Below, piece after piece: positions 1 to 9,290 of a stretch of DNA of 64,000 bases. Source of the stretch: Pontibacter sp. G13 (GTDB lineage Bacteria; Bacteroidota; Bacteroidia; J057). The stretch's first letter is position 1. Each line of letters begins with the position of its first letter. The notes beneath the pieces are model-generated. The model made no database searches and was not told where the DNA came from. It saw nothing but the letters and a program-made list of their open reading frames with translations. The DNA lies in contig NZ_CP134696.1 in the NCBI RefSeq assembly GCF_031851795.1, forward strand, positions 6,572,001 through 6,636,000, given 5' to 3'. The translations under genes and the position numbers were made by a program.

Positions 1-3000
1 GATAAATGTGGTATGGCTCGTAGGAAACGGTGCTCACACATCCAAATTCGTCCGTGACGGTCAAGGTAACCAGATAGTCGCCTTCCTCCGTGTACGTGTG
101 CATCGGGCTAGCCTGGTCAGAGACATTGCCATCTCCAAACTCCCAGAACCAAGATACAGCTCCGCTAGAAAGATCAGTGAAGTTGACCACTGGATTAGGC
201 AGTGGCAAATTCAGATCAGCAGGTGCATCGGAAACGAAGGAAGCCGCTCCGGGCTCACCTACCTGTACGGTCACCTTGGTGATTTCATCGGTACAACCTC
301 CAGCTCCCGTTACTGTCAGAGATACGTCGTATGATCCGGCCGCTTCGAATACATGAACAGGGTTGGCCTCGTTGGTCATCGGTGATTCATCGTTGAAGTT
401 CCAACGATAGGCAACGCCATTGTTGGTGTTGTCAAAGAAGCTTACTGTCAATGGCGCACATCCTTCCGCGATAGAGGCAAAGTAATCGGCCTCGACTGGA
501 GGATTCACGGTCATGGAGATCGATGCAGTATCGGAACACACCCCTTCGCTGACAGTCAGCAAGTAGGTAGTGGAGAATCCAGGGCTGGCAACAGGATCGG
601 ATACAGAGGCATCACTCAATCCAATTGCAGGGGCCCACGAGAAGTCAGCATTGCCCAATCCACCCGTCGCGATGAACTGAACTTGCTCCCCTGGGCAGAT
701 CCGAGTGGTGTCTGCGGTGATCGTTGCTTCTACAGCAGGATTCACGGTTACAATGATGGAATCCATGGTCGGGCAGTCTCCAGCCCCGATAGAAGTCTGT
801 ACTGTGAAGATCGTAGTCCGTGTAGGCGCAACCAAGACTTCTGGCTGATAGACATCGGAAACAATGCTTCCGATCGGCTGCCAGCTGTAGACCACTGGGC
901 TACCCACTGCGGTATTGAACAAATGGCCCGATTTCAGAGAGATGGTATCTCCAGAACAAATCACGGTGTCAGGAGAGATCGCAAATACCTCTGGCGTAGG
1001 CTTGATGGTCACAAGGACTTCATCAGCATTGGACTCACATCCATATTCGCTGGTGGCAGTCACGGTGTAGGTCGTGGTCGTGGTAGGATTGGCAATTGGA
1101 TTAGCGGCAGTTGGATCATCCAGTCCAATAGTCGGAGTCCAGCTGAAGGTATATCCAGATGCGTTTGGATCTCCATCTACGCCACCTTCCAGTTGTGCGC
1201 CTTCATTGTAGCACACGGTCCAATCGTTACCGGCATCTACAGTTGGGATGGTATTGACCGTAACAGTAACCTGATCTCCTTCACTCACACAACCATTGGA
1301 GGTCACGCTCAAGGTATAGGTAGTGGTTTGGTCTGGAGAAACAATCGGTGTTGGAGACGTTGGGTCATTGATCATACCCGGAAGGGCAGGCGTCCATGAG
1401 AAATCATAGCTCGGTCCTGCATCATATCCATAGCCAAACAACTGGATGGATTCACCGAAGCAGATGATCGTGTCTCGTCCCGCATCGGCCACCGGCATCG
1501 CATTGACAGTGATGGTGACGGTAGAAACTGTGTCCAATGTATTGACATCGGAGGTACATCCGTTAGCTGAAACCCCGATCAGGGTATAGATCGTGGTCGT
1601 ATCAGGACGAGCATAAGGGCTCCAGATGGTATCGGCAGGAATTCCGGTTGAAGGAACCCAGTATGGCTGAATGGGCTGTGGAGCCATGTTATTCGCAGCG
1701 GTTCCTCCCAGCAGGAATGCACCAGGTCCTGTAGAACAGATGGAAGTGTCTCTACCCGCATCCATGATGGGCTTGGCCTTGACGATCACGACTGCGGAGT
1801 CCAAGTTGGATTTACATCCGTTTACGTCCGTCACTTGGTAGTAGTACTTCACGGAATCAGTAGCCACTACGAACTGTGGATTCATGGTTGGGTCCTCGAT
1901 GTTGGCATTGGAAATACCGCCATTTGGATCCACCTCACTCGTCCACTGGTAGAAATATGGCATGGTTCCACCTTCAGTGGTCGCATCAAGTTGTACACCA
2001 CCATCGCCCTCGCAGAAGGACTGATCGAGACCTGCACTGACGACAGGGGATTCGTAGGTGTTGATATTCATGATCATTTCATCCACACAGATTCCTCTAC
2101 TCACGGTCAGCTTGACTGCCTGAACACCTCCCTCCTTGAAGTAGACACAGGGTGGAGATTCAAGAGTCGAAGTCTGAGGAACCGCATTGGGGCCAAAGTC
2201 CCAGAAGAATGCCGTGTTTGGACCAGAAGTGCCACCTACATAGGTAAAGGTTACACAATCATTGGTACAGGTGGAGTTGGCAGAAGAAGTGAAGTCCGCG
2301 ATTGGCTCTTCGATCACCTCGAAGAAAGCATACGCGGTATCGCCTACACAACCGTTTTCTGTAGCTACCAAGGTGACGGTCTGAGAACCGAAGTTTTGGT
2401 AAACGATCGGTCCTGGATTCGGATCGCCAGATACAGCAGGCAATGCCGATGGGCCGAAGTTCCATTGATAGTTATCGGCAGTTCCGCCTGAAGTGGTGAA
2501 GCTGAACGAGTTTCCTTGGAAACATTGATCCGCAACTGGGTTAATGCTCAGGGAAGGAGCTGCATTTACCGTTACTTGCTGACAGACGAGTGGAGAGGTA
2601 CACCCATTCTCCTCTACTTGCAAACAAATATCCTTTACGCCAGCTGTAGGCCAGAACATACTGTATGGTCCAACACCTGTTCCACTCAGAACCTGCCCGT
2701 CGGCAAACGTCCAAGCGTATGCAGCAGTTCCAGAAGCGGAACCTGTGTATACCACTTGAGCCATGTCTTCCACGCAGATAGAGGTAGGGGCTGAGAATGC
2801 TGCAGATGGCACCTCAAACACTTGAATGGTCTGGGTGAATTCAGTTCCGACACAATTATTCTCCTCAACAATCAGCTTGATGGTCTTGATGCCCGGAGTA
2901 GGCCATGTGACCGTAAATGGCCCTTGTCCTGTTCCGCCTGCAGTTCCTCCATCCAGATCCCAGTTGTAGGTGGCATTTGGAGACGCATTGCCGGTATATT

Positions 3001-4672
3001 GAACAATGGCTGCTTCATTTTGACAAATAGGGCCTTGTGCAATGAAAGTGGCGGTCGGAATCGGGTGAATCGTGATTTGGTGAGTGACGGGTGGAGACTC
3101 ACAGTTTCCTCGTTTGACAACCAGAGACACATCTTTCACGCCAGCTGTAGGCCACGATACGAGATACGGACCTTGGCCAGAACCACCAACCACGAATGCG
3201 CCGGGTCCAAAGTCCCACTGGTAGGTGTTCAATGGCGTGGTAGGCGCCGAGAAGGTTATCGTAACTACTTCATCCTCGCAAGCCTCGGTTGCCATGGAGA
3301 AGGCATTTAGAGGAGGAGCAAGGAAGGCGACGGTGACATCGTCTTGGAATTGACATCCGTTCTGGTCAGTTACCGTCAACTGATAGTTGACTGTTTGGTC
3401 AGACAATACATTGAATTGCACAGTGGGGTTGGCAATGTTGTATGGGGCCTGAAGACCCGGTGCAAATGTCCAACTGTAGTTGATGGTAGGATCTGCCAGG
3501 CCACCAATGGTCTCTGATTCTCCCGAACAAACCACCTTGTCAGGACCGGCACTGTACTCGAATGGATCGAGGATGAAAATCGTGTCGGAAGTAGTGGCAC
3601 AAGAGATCGTGTTGAGGGTAAGGATGATTGTTTCCTGTCCTTCCACCAGTCCATCAGATACCACATTTGCGGGTACATCGATGGAATCTTGACCAATTGG
3701 AATCACAACGGGAACAGTGGGAATGTCATAATCGACTCCTCCATTGACAGCAGTTCCACTCAACGTGAAGTTGATGACTTCTGCTTGAGTGTTAGGAGTA
3801 GAGGAGCTCCGGTAGAAACGGAAAAAACCATCTACACAATCCTCAACCGCCTGCTTGCTGTCAGGATTGTTGAAGTTCATCGCCACTACGGAAGGTGGAG
3901 TAGATCCACATTTCAGCGGCTCGATGAATACTCCTGTATCGACTGCATTATCTTGTTCATCTGCAATCGCAAATGTCATGGTATACACCTGACAAGGATT
4001 GACGGCAATTTTGGCTGTCAGCGTGATGGTTGAACCCTGTGTAAAGCCATTCAGACCTGTGGGGTTGTCCACAAAGTACTGCGGATTGGTGTTGTTGTTG
4101 GTGTTGAAGACCGATACGTGCTGACCGTTGGGCAAAAGTGCCACATTGGTTGGGGTCGGGAATGTCGGCCCTGTCACATGCGCAGCAAAGATGTCTTCAT
4201 AGCTGAGCTGGAAGGAAGCGGTATATTCTTCCGATGCCATCACGAAATTGAAAGTGACAGTATCGCATTGCGCTTCGAAATCGAAGGTGACGACACAGGC
4301 ATCATTCGTGGTGGAGCCCGGGTTGGCAGGAAGAATCAAGCTGGTCAGCTGTGGGTTGCCGGGATTGCCGACAAATCCTCCAGTACCATTGATGTTTCCG
4401 GAAGACATGACCAATCCGCTTGACATGCCCAGGGAAGAGGCCGCTCCATTGGAAAACGCTCCCATTTGCGGCTGGGCAGGAAAGCCAAATGGTATCGTGT
4501 CACAGTTAATGGTGACATTGGATACCGTAACGCCCAGGCCAGCAAGGTTGGTGACGTATTGGGAATAGGGGGACCCGCTGGTGAGGGTGACCTGGGCGTA
4601 CCCCGAGGGCCCAGATAGCAACCACATCAGCCCAAGGCATAATGTGGTTAAGGTTAGATGTTTAAGGTTCAT
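1..4672 (-). CDS. Giant secreted choice-of-anchor L / multi-PKD protein (3' end beyond window)
   Basis: The reading frame is open from an ATG at 4672 down to base 1, giving about 1557 visible residues and no stop, so the C-terminus lies outside the window. Residues 1-27 form a signal peptide ending in YAQ. Residues about 28-270 resemble the choice-of-anchor L domain (SSGLVMSSG, MASEEY, ADEQDNAVDTGVF). A Calx-beta-like segment follows (VEGQETIILTL, near 345), then roughly a dozen Ig/PKD-type repeats to the edge, with YxWDFG or FxWEFGDG cores. The last two repeats are classic PKD domains, and the final visible residues (EPYHIY) resemble the linker that in this family precedes a gliding-motility/T9SS type B sorting domain. 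That C-terminal domain is inferred, not seen. The likely role is a cell-surface or secreted adhesin-like protein; the ligand is unknown. Confidence 0.85.
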   Translation of the reverse strand, partial: MNLKHLTLTTLCLGLMWLLSGPSGYAQVTLTSGSPYSQYVTNLAGLGVTVSNVTINCDTIPFGFPAQPQMGAFSNGAASSLGMSSGLVMSSGNINGTGGFVGNPGNPQLTSLILPANPGSTTNDACVVTFDFEAQCDTVTFNFVMASEEYTASFQLSYEDIFAAHVTGPTFPTPTNVALLPNGQHVSVFNTNNNTNPQYFVDNPTGLNGFTQGSTITLTAKIAVNPCQVYTMTFAIADEQDNAVDTGVFIEPLKCGSTPPSVVAMNFNNPDSKQAVEDCVDGFFRFYRSSSTPNTQAEVINFTLSGTAVNGGVDYDIPTVPVVIPIGQDSIDVPANVVSDGLVEGQETIILTLNTISCATTSDTIFILDPFEYSAGPDKVVCSGESETIGGLADPTINYSWTFAPGLQAPYNIANPTVQFNVLSDQTVNYQLTVTDQNGCQFQDDVTVAFLAPPLNAFSMATEACEDEVVTITFSAPTTPLNTYQWDFGPGAFVVGGSGQGPYLVSWPTAGVKDVSLVVKRGNCESPPVTHQITIHPIPTATFIAQGPICQNEAAIVQYTGNASPNATYNWDLDGGTAGGTGQGPFTVTWPTPGIKTIKLIVEENNCVGTEFTQTIQVFEVPSAAFSAPTSICVEDMAQVVYTGSASGTAAYAWTFADGQVLSGTGVGPYSMFWPTAGVKDICLQVEENGCTSPLVCQQVTVNAAPSLSINPVADQCFQGNSFSFTTSGGTADNYQWNFGPSALPAVSGDPNPGPIVYQNFGSQTVTLVATENGCVGDTAYAFFEVIEEPIADFTSSANSTCTNDCVTFTYVGGTSGPNTAFFWDFGPNAVPQTSTLESPPCVYFKEGGVQAVKLTVSRGICVDEMIMNINTYESPVVSAGLDQSFCEGDGGVQLDATTEGGTMPYFYQWTSEVDPNGGISNANIEDPTMNPQFVVATDSVKYYYQVTDVNGCKSNLDSAVVIVKAKPIMDAGRDTSICSTGPGAFLLGGTAANNMAPQPIQPYWVPSTGIPADTIWSPYARPDTTTIYTLIGVSANGCTSDVNTLDTVSTVTITVNAMPVADAGRDTIICFGESIQLFGYGYDAGPSYDFSWTPALPGMINDPTSPTPIVSPDQTTTYTLSVTSNGCVSEGDQVTVTVNTIPTVDAGNDWTVCYNEGAQLEGGVDGDPNASGYTFSWTPTIGLDDPTAANPIANPTTTTTYTVTATSEYGCESNADEVLVTIKPTPEVFAISPDTVICSGDTISLKSGHLFNTAVGSPVVYSWQPIGSIVSDVYQPEVLVAPTRTTIFTVQTSIGAGDCPTMDSIIVTVNPAVEATITADTTRICPGEQVQFIATGGLGNADFSWAPAIGLSDASVSDPVASPGFSTTYLLTVSEGVCSDTASISMTVNPPVEADYFASIAEGCAPLTVSFFDNTNNGVAYRWNFNDESPMTNEANPVHVFEAAGSYDVSLTVTGAGGCTDEITKVTVQVGEPGAASFVSDAPADLNLPLPNPVVNFTDLSSGAVSWFWEFGDGNVSDQASPMHTYTEEGDYLVTLTVTDEFGCVSTVSYEPYHIY

Positions 4673-4736
4673 AGGCAAAAGTTGAGTGCCTGAAATCAGG
4701 TGGTTAATAGGTGTAGATATCGAGGGTTCGGATCGG

Positions 4737-5078
4737 TTAGCCGCCCACTCGTTTGTATTTGTATCCTAGCTTGGATAGCTCAGCTTCTACCTTGTCCCGA
4801 AAATCTCCTTGGAGGAGAATTTCACCATTCTTCACAGATCCCCCACAGCCACACTTCGCCTTCAACGCCTTTCCGAGCGCAGTCAGATCCTCATCTCTAC
4901 CCACAAAATTGGTGATTCGGGTTGCACGTTTATTGCCTTTCAATCGATCCAGATGGAGCTTCAGGGTTTGCTGCTTGGGGGGGAGGGTTTCGTCAACCGC
5001 TTCTTCCTCAAACTCATACTCGTAGTCAGGATCGGTCGAATAGATGATCCCGTCCTTTTTGCGTTTCTTTGCACACAT
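4737..5078 (-). CDS. yciH: Translation initiation factor SUI1/eIF1 family (YciH-like)
   Basis: A 113-residue protein starting at the ATG at 5078; a longer upstream frame exists but lacks family similarity. A charged, low-complexity N-terminus (CAKKRKKDG, then an acidic stretch) precedes the SUI1 fold, which shows the typical ITNFVGRDEDLTALGKALK segment, KCGCGGSVK and the final GDFRDKV...GYKYKRVGG. Family members bind the small ribosomal subunit and can influence start-codon fidelity; in bacteria the role is minor and poorly defined. It is a single gene between the giant adhesin and rimO. A TAccTTTA sequence at 5097-5104 on the minus strand is one mismatch from the Bacteroidota -7 box and could be its promoter. 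Confidence 0.9.
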   Translation of the reverse strand: MCAKKRKKDGIIYSTDPDYEYEFEEEAVDETLPPKQQTLKLHLDRLKGNKRATRITNFVGRDEDLTALGKALKAKCGCGGSVKNGEILLQGDFRDKVEAELSKLGYKYKRVGG

Positions 5079-5316
5079 GTTTATTACCGCTTTCCGTAAA
5101 GGTAAAATTTTTTCCGGATTTTTACATTGACTTCTACACTTGATTTTTTGAACCTTCGGATGAGCGGAATGCGCAGACCTTCCAAACATTCATATTTCGA
5201 GGCAAAATCACCTGGCGCCCGTGTAGGAGGAGATCAGCGGCCAGTCAACTCCCCTTATGGTCGTTTTATGCCATAGCCGGAATGCTTTTTCAGTTATTCC
5301 ATTGAAAAAAATGCCG

Positions 5317-5324
5317 TAACTTTG
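5317..5324 (+). promoter_or_regulatory. Candidate -7 promoter element for rimO
   Basis: TAACTTTG matches the Bacteroidota sigma-A -7 consensus TAnnTTTG exactly and lies about 130 bases before rimO. No good TTTG is present 19-20 bases upstream, so only half of the promoter is supported. Confidence 0.35.
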
Positions 5325-5454
5325 AAAATCGCCTTGGGAACTTCATGTCCTCAATGGCCCGTTGATCAGGAAAGTATCTCGGCAATAAGGAGAAGCTATT
5401 TGGCTCCTTTGACCTGATGTAGGCACTTGCTCCTGAGGAAATAGATTGAATCGA

Positions 5455-6786
5455 ATGAAGACAAATATCCATAAACAGCCCCATCCCGAGAAAAAGAAGA
5501 AGGTCAATGTGATCACGCTGGGATGCTCCAAGAACTTGGTAGACTCCGAAAGACTCCTGTCTCAATTAGGGGCTTCGGGCGTGGAAGCTGTACATGAGTC
5601 CCAGCAGGAAGATGCCGATGTGGTGGTCATCAATACCTGTGGATTCATCGACAAGGCCAAGGAGGAATCCGTCAATACCATCTTGGACTATGTGGGCCGA
5701 AAAGATGCCGGAGAGGTGGAAAAGGTGATTGTCACCGGGTGTCTTTCCCAACGGTACAAAGACGATCTCCAGACTGAAATTCCCGAAGTGGATGCATGGT
5801 TCGGTACTCAGGATATGCCTGATTTGGTCAAAACGCTGGGTGCTGACTATCGCAACGAACTATTGGGAGAGCGGCTCACCACGACCGATAGTCATTATGC
5901 CTATTTGAAGATTGCCGAAGGTTGCAACCGCCCTTGTAGCTTTTGCGCCATTCCCTTGATGCGTGGCAAGCACGATTCTCGCTCCATCGAGTTTTTGGTG
6001 GAAGAAGCCGAATTTCTCGTCAATAAAGGCGTCAAGGAATTGATGCTAATTGCACAGGATCTGACTTATTACGGTCTGGATCTGTACGGTAAAAGAAGAT
6101 TGGACGATCTCCTCAAAGCACTTTCCGATGTCAAGGGCTTGGATTGGATTCGGCTCCACTATGCGTACCCATCTGGTTTTCCCGTAGAAATCCTGCCTGT
6201 CATTCGTGAACGGGACAATATCTGCAACTACCTAGATATCCCGCTACAGCATATTTCAGACAATGTCCTCAAGCACATGCGCCGTGGGATCAACGAATCT
6301 CGGACTCGGGATTTGATTCATCGCATTCGTGAAGAGGTGCCCGGAATTGCTCTGCGGACAACCATGTTGGTAGGACATCCCGGCGAAACCGAACAAGATC
6401 AGCAGCAATTGCTCAAGTTTATCGAAGATTTTCGATTCGACCGATTGGGAGTATTCACCTATTCCCATGAGGAAAATACGCATGCTGGCGAGAAATACGA
6501 GGATTTGGTTCCCGATGAAGTCAAGCAGGAACGATTCGAGGAAGTGATGGAACTTCAGCAGAATATATCCTTTGAAATCAACCGAGAAAGGGTAGGGAAG
6601 ACCTACAAAACGCTCATCGATCGCGAAGCTGAAGGGTACTATGTAGGGCGAACTGAGTATGACAGCCCAGAGGTGGACAATGAAGTATTGATTCGCAGCG
6701 AACAGCCATTGGAAGTCGGTTCATTCTACGAGGTGGAGATCACCGATGCAATGGAATACGATTTGATGGGTTCGGTGGTAAAGTGA
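5455..6786 (+). CDS. rimO: Ribosomal protein S12 methylthiotransferase RimO
   Basis: A radical-SAM enzyme that adds a methylthio group to the conserved aspartate of ribosomal protein S12. The 443-residue length fits the family. The N-terminal UPF0004 domain carries the three cluster cysteines C24 (LGCSKN), C62 (NTCGF) and C96 (TGCLSQ). The radical-SAM motif is CNRPCSFC (C157, C161, C164), followed by LIAQDLTYYG and a C-terminal TRAM domain. The LGCSKN and QDLTYYGLDLYG signatures distinguish RimO from MiaB, which is also present at 13794. The start is ambiguous: ATG 5455 is used here, but an in-frame TTG at 5446 sits 5 bases after AGGAA and may be the true start. Confidence 0.95.
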   Translation: MKTNIHKQPHPEKKKKVNVITLGCSKNLVDSERLLSQLGASGVEAVHESQQEDADVVVINTCGFIDKAKEESVNTILDYVGRKDAGEVEKVIVTGCLSQRYKDDLQTEIPEVDAWFGTQDMPDLVKTLGADYRNELLGERLTTTDSHYAYLKIAEGCNRPCSFCAIPLMRGKHDSRSIEFLVEEAEFLVNKGVKELMLIAQDLTYYGLDLYGKRRLDDLLKALSDVKGLDWIRLHYAYPSGFPVEILPVIRERDNICNYLDIPLQHISDNVLKHMRRGINESRTRDLIHRIREEVPGIALRTTMLVGHPGETEQDQQQLLKFIEDFRFDRLGVFTYSHEENTHAGEKYEDLVPDEVKQERFEEVMELQQNISFEINRERVGKTYKTLIDREAEGYYVGRTEYDSPEVDNEVLIRSEQPLEVGSFYEVEITDAMEYDLMGSVVK

Positions 6787-6807
6787 TAATTCCCTAAACG
6801 TGCATAC

Positions 6808-8007
6808 ATGAGCCTTTCGACCTTTCGCATTCCCTTTTGGACTATTTTGGGTTCCTTGTTGATGATGTCCATTCCTCAATCCCTTCGGGCAGATTGGGTC
6901 ATGGATGTGAGAAACTACTCGCTTGGGGAAAACAATGTCTACATTTTTCTTTCCTACGACGGGGAGGTAGCCTTGCCAAAAACCTTTCAGGCTACCTTGG
7001 TTTTCAAGCAACCTGTCGGTCCATCTGTGAGGGCTACGCGGTACAGGACCTATTTGCAAAAGGAAATGACATTGAGTACGGAAGGTTCTGGCTTTTTTCA
7101 GTTGGGATTCATCTTGCCGGAAGGGGAATACAAGGTAGAGGTCGAACTCATGGACGTTGCCACAGGAAAAATGGAACTGTTGGAACAGGGCAAAACCTTT
7201 ACGGTGGATCAATCTCGTGAGGTGAAGACTTCCGATATTTTCCTGTCCTTTCATGGGAATGCCAAACAAGCGTTCAAAGAACCTATTTTGGTGTCTCAAT
7301 TGCCGCAGTCTGATCAGGTGTTGTCTATGTATCTCCGCATCAAGGCACCTAGTTATGATCAGCTGACCATTCGGGCCACATTGGGAATCCGACAGGATGA
7401 TGGCGCTGAAATTCAGTCTGAAACGGTCGAGGTCTTTGAGTCTATTCATCAGCGAAATCGAGTTGTCAAACTTCAGCCAAAGGCGTGGGTGGTGTTTCAG
7501 GATTCCATTGATCTCAAGGGATTGGAGCGAGGAGATTATTTGATCAAAATATTGCTCTACAACGATGACAATGTGGTCGCTGTCAAAGAGTCTCGATTTA
7601 GGATTGGAGGACGAGTTCAGACACGTATTTTTCGTGATCTGGACACTTCGATTCGGATGATGCAGTATGTGGCCCCTGCGGACGAATTGGAACAAATTCT
7701 GCAATTGGGGGATTCGATGGTGAAGCGGATGGAATTTGTGCGAGCCTGGGAAAAGCTGTTTCGAGATGACCCCACCAGCCAAATGGAGTCATATTATGAG
7801 AAAGTCTTCGAGGCAGATGCCCGGTTTGCGGAAAAGCGGACTCCCGGTTGGCTGACTGATCGGGGAAAAGTGTTCATCCAATTTGGAGAACCTCGGATCA
7901 GATCTGTGGAAATCGAGGGAAAAACGTTCGAGCGCTGGACATATGTGCAATGGTCTCTTTCCTTTTTGTTTGAAAATAGAAACCATGAGTACGTACTTGT
8001 CGAATAG
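6808..8007 (+). CDS. GWxTD domain-containing secreted protein
   Basis: A 399-residue protein with a signal peptide (about residues 1-28, cleavage near LRADW). The middle is beta-rich and without strong motifs. The C-terminus (from about 350) carries the GWxTD domain: GWLTDRGKVFIQFGEP followed by ERWTYV. The GWxTD family is common in Bacteroidota and of unknown function; the proteins are exported. It starts 21 bases after rimO and may be co-transcribed, although a functional link to S12 modification is not expected. A short perfect hairpin (8041-8060) follows the gene. Confidence 0.85.
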   Translation: MSLSTFRIPFWTILGSLLMMSIPQSLRADWVMDVRNYSLGENNVYIFLSYDGEVALPKTFQATLVFKQPVGPSVRATRYRTYLQKEMTLSTEGSGFFQLGFILPEGEYKVEVELMDVATGKMELLEQGKTFTVDQSREVKTSDIFLSFHGNAKQAFKEPILVSQLPQSDQVLSMYLRIKAPSYDQLTIRATLGIRQDDGAEIQSETVEVFESIHQRNRVVKLQPKAWVVFQDSIDLKGLERGDYLIKILLYNDDNVVAVKESRFRIGGRVQTRIFRDLDTSIRMMQYVAPADELEQILQLGDSMVKRMEFVRAWEKLFRDDPTSQMESYYEKVFEADARFAEKRTPGWLTDRGKVFIQFGEPRIRSVEIEGKTFERWTYVQWSLSFLFENRNHEYVLVE

Positions 8008-8040
8008 GTATTCTACCATCGCAACCTTGCAAACCCCCTT

Positions 8041-8060
8041 CAATCCTTCCCCAAGGATTG
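8041..8060. other. Perfect 8-bp hairpin between two genes
   Basis: CAATCCTT and AAGGATTG flank a CCCC loop. There is no T tract, so it is not a convincing intrinsic terminator. It could protect an mRNA end or attenuate transcription between the GWxTD gene and the DUF445 gene. Confidence 0.4.
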
Positions 8061-8114
8061 AGCGGATTGTACCTCCAGTACCTGCTCCCGCTCAAAGATT
8101 AGGACTCATCAAAC

Positions 8115-9269
8115 TTGACTGCATTGCTCGAGGAATTTAAACCATACGTAGACAAGCACTATTCCCTCAAAGATCTGTTTGACAAAAAACAGACCGAGGA
8201 CGAAGCGCTTTCCTTCAACAAATTCAAGGTCTCCGCAACCAAGCGTGCCGTCATGGCTGGGCTGAAGATTAGTCCCTGGATCTGTGGAGTAATTTTCATG
8301 TTTACCTTTTCAGAGATTACCCTCGGTAAATTAGGGGCTCAGTTCGACTGGAATGGGTCCTTCATAGATGCGTTAGAGCGATTTTTGGAGAGCAATAAAT
8401 ATTGGCTGGAGCCTTTGAATATCATCGCAGTCAGCGGTCTGATCGGATTCGGCACCAATTTCATTGCGATTCGGATGTTGTTCAGGCCTGTGGAACGTCG
8501 CCCAATATGGGGGCAGGGGTTGATCCCAGCCCAGCGCGAACGAATCATCTACTCCCTCGCCAAGGGGATGCACAAGCACATCCTCAATCCCGAGCTGATA
8601 CGCAAGCGAATCCAAGATACCGGACTCGTCCAAAAGATCAACAATTGGATCATGGATGGCACCTATGACTTGGTTTTGGATCAGGAAATGCGGGCGCATT
8701 TAAAAGACGCAATTTTCGCAGGAATCGAGCAGCTTGCCAATCGGGATGATATTCGCAATGATATCCGACAACTAATTGACGGAAAATTAGAAGCCAATCT
8801 AGATACAGGCGTCAAGAAATTTCTCCTGCAGACCTACAAGAAATACCAAAAGGAAGATTACGATAAAGCCATCGATCAACTGGTGCACGATCTGCCTAAG
8901 TTGGCCATAGACGTCGTGGAAAAGGTTGAACATGAGTTGGATGGCCTTGGTTCATACATCAAGGCCAAGAAAGATTTCACTGAGGAGCAAATCATGAATG
9001 TGTTGCTCGATACCTTGGATCGGATAGATATCGTACATTTGCTGGCCAAGCAGATGGAGCACTTCGACGAAGCCAAGTTGGAGCGGATGGTCTGGGAAGC
9101 GACAAATGAGCAATTGTTGTATATCCAATATTTGGGGACAGTTTTGGGTATTTTCGGAGGATTGTTGATTTGGAAGCCCGAGTTATTCGGCCCTGCTTAT
9201 GTCCTTCTGCTGGGGGCGATGTATCTTCTGGATCAGGGGATCGTTAAACTTCGCAATACCCGATCATGA
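8115..9269 (+). CDS. DUF445 family membrane protein
   Basis: A 384-residue protein. No ATG is available near the N-terminus: an in-frame stop lies at 8100-8102. The TTG at 8115 is 10 bases after AGGA (8101-8104) and is the best start. Membrane segments are predicted around residues 53-72, 98-120 (LNIIAVSGLIGFGTNFIAI), 335-353 and 360-376. The DUF445 hallmark is the GFGTNFIAIRMLFRPV motif followed by GLIPAQRERI, and the central region is helical and soluble. Function is unknown; the family shares its architecture with YheB-type proteins. The N-terminal extension of about 50 residues before the first membrane helix is charged and probably cytoplasmic. Confidence 0.85.
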   Translation: MTALLEEFKPYVDKHYSLKDLFDKKQTEDEALSFNKFKVSATKRAVMAGLKISPWICGVIFMFTFSEITLGKLGAQFDWNGSFIDALERFLESNKYWLEPLNIIAVSGLIGFGTNFIAIRMLFRPVERRPIWGQGLIPAQRERIIYSLAKGMHKHILNPELIRKRIQDTGLVQKINNWIMDGTYDLVLDQEMRAHLKDAIFAGIEQLANRDDIRNDIRQLIDGKLEANLDTGVKKFLLQTYKKYQKEDYDKAIDQLVHDLPKLAIDVVEKVEHELDGLGSYIKAKKDFTEEQIMNVLLDTLDRIDIVHLLAKQMEHFDEAKLERMVWEATNEQLLYIQYLGTVLGIFGGLLIWKPELFGPAYVLLLGAMYLLDQGIVKLRNTRS

Positions 9270-9290
9270 CACTTCTATGCTTCCTCAGCT

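Noticed and set aside
1-2800. Several + strand frames of 60-240 codons
   Set aside because: All lie antisense to the PKD-repeat gene, which has a signal peptide, continuous frame and repeated domains.
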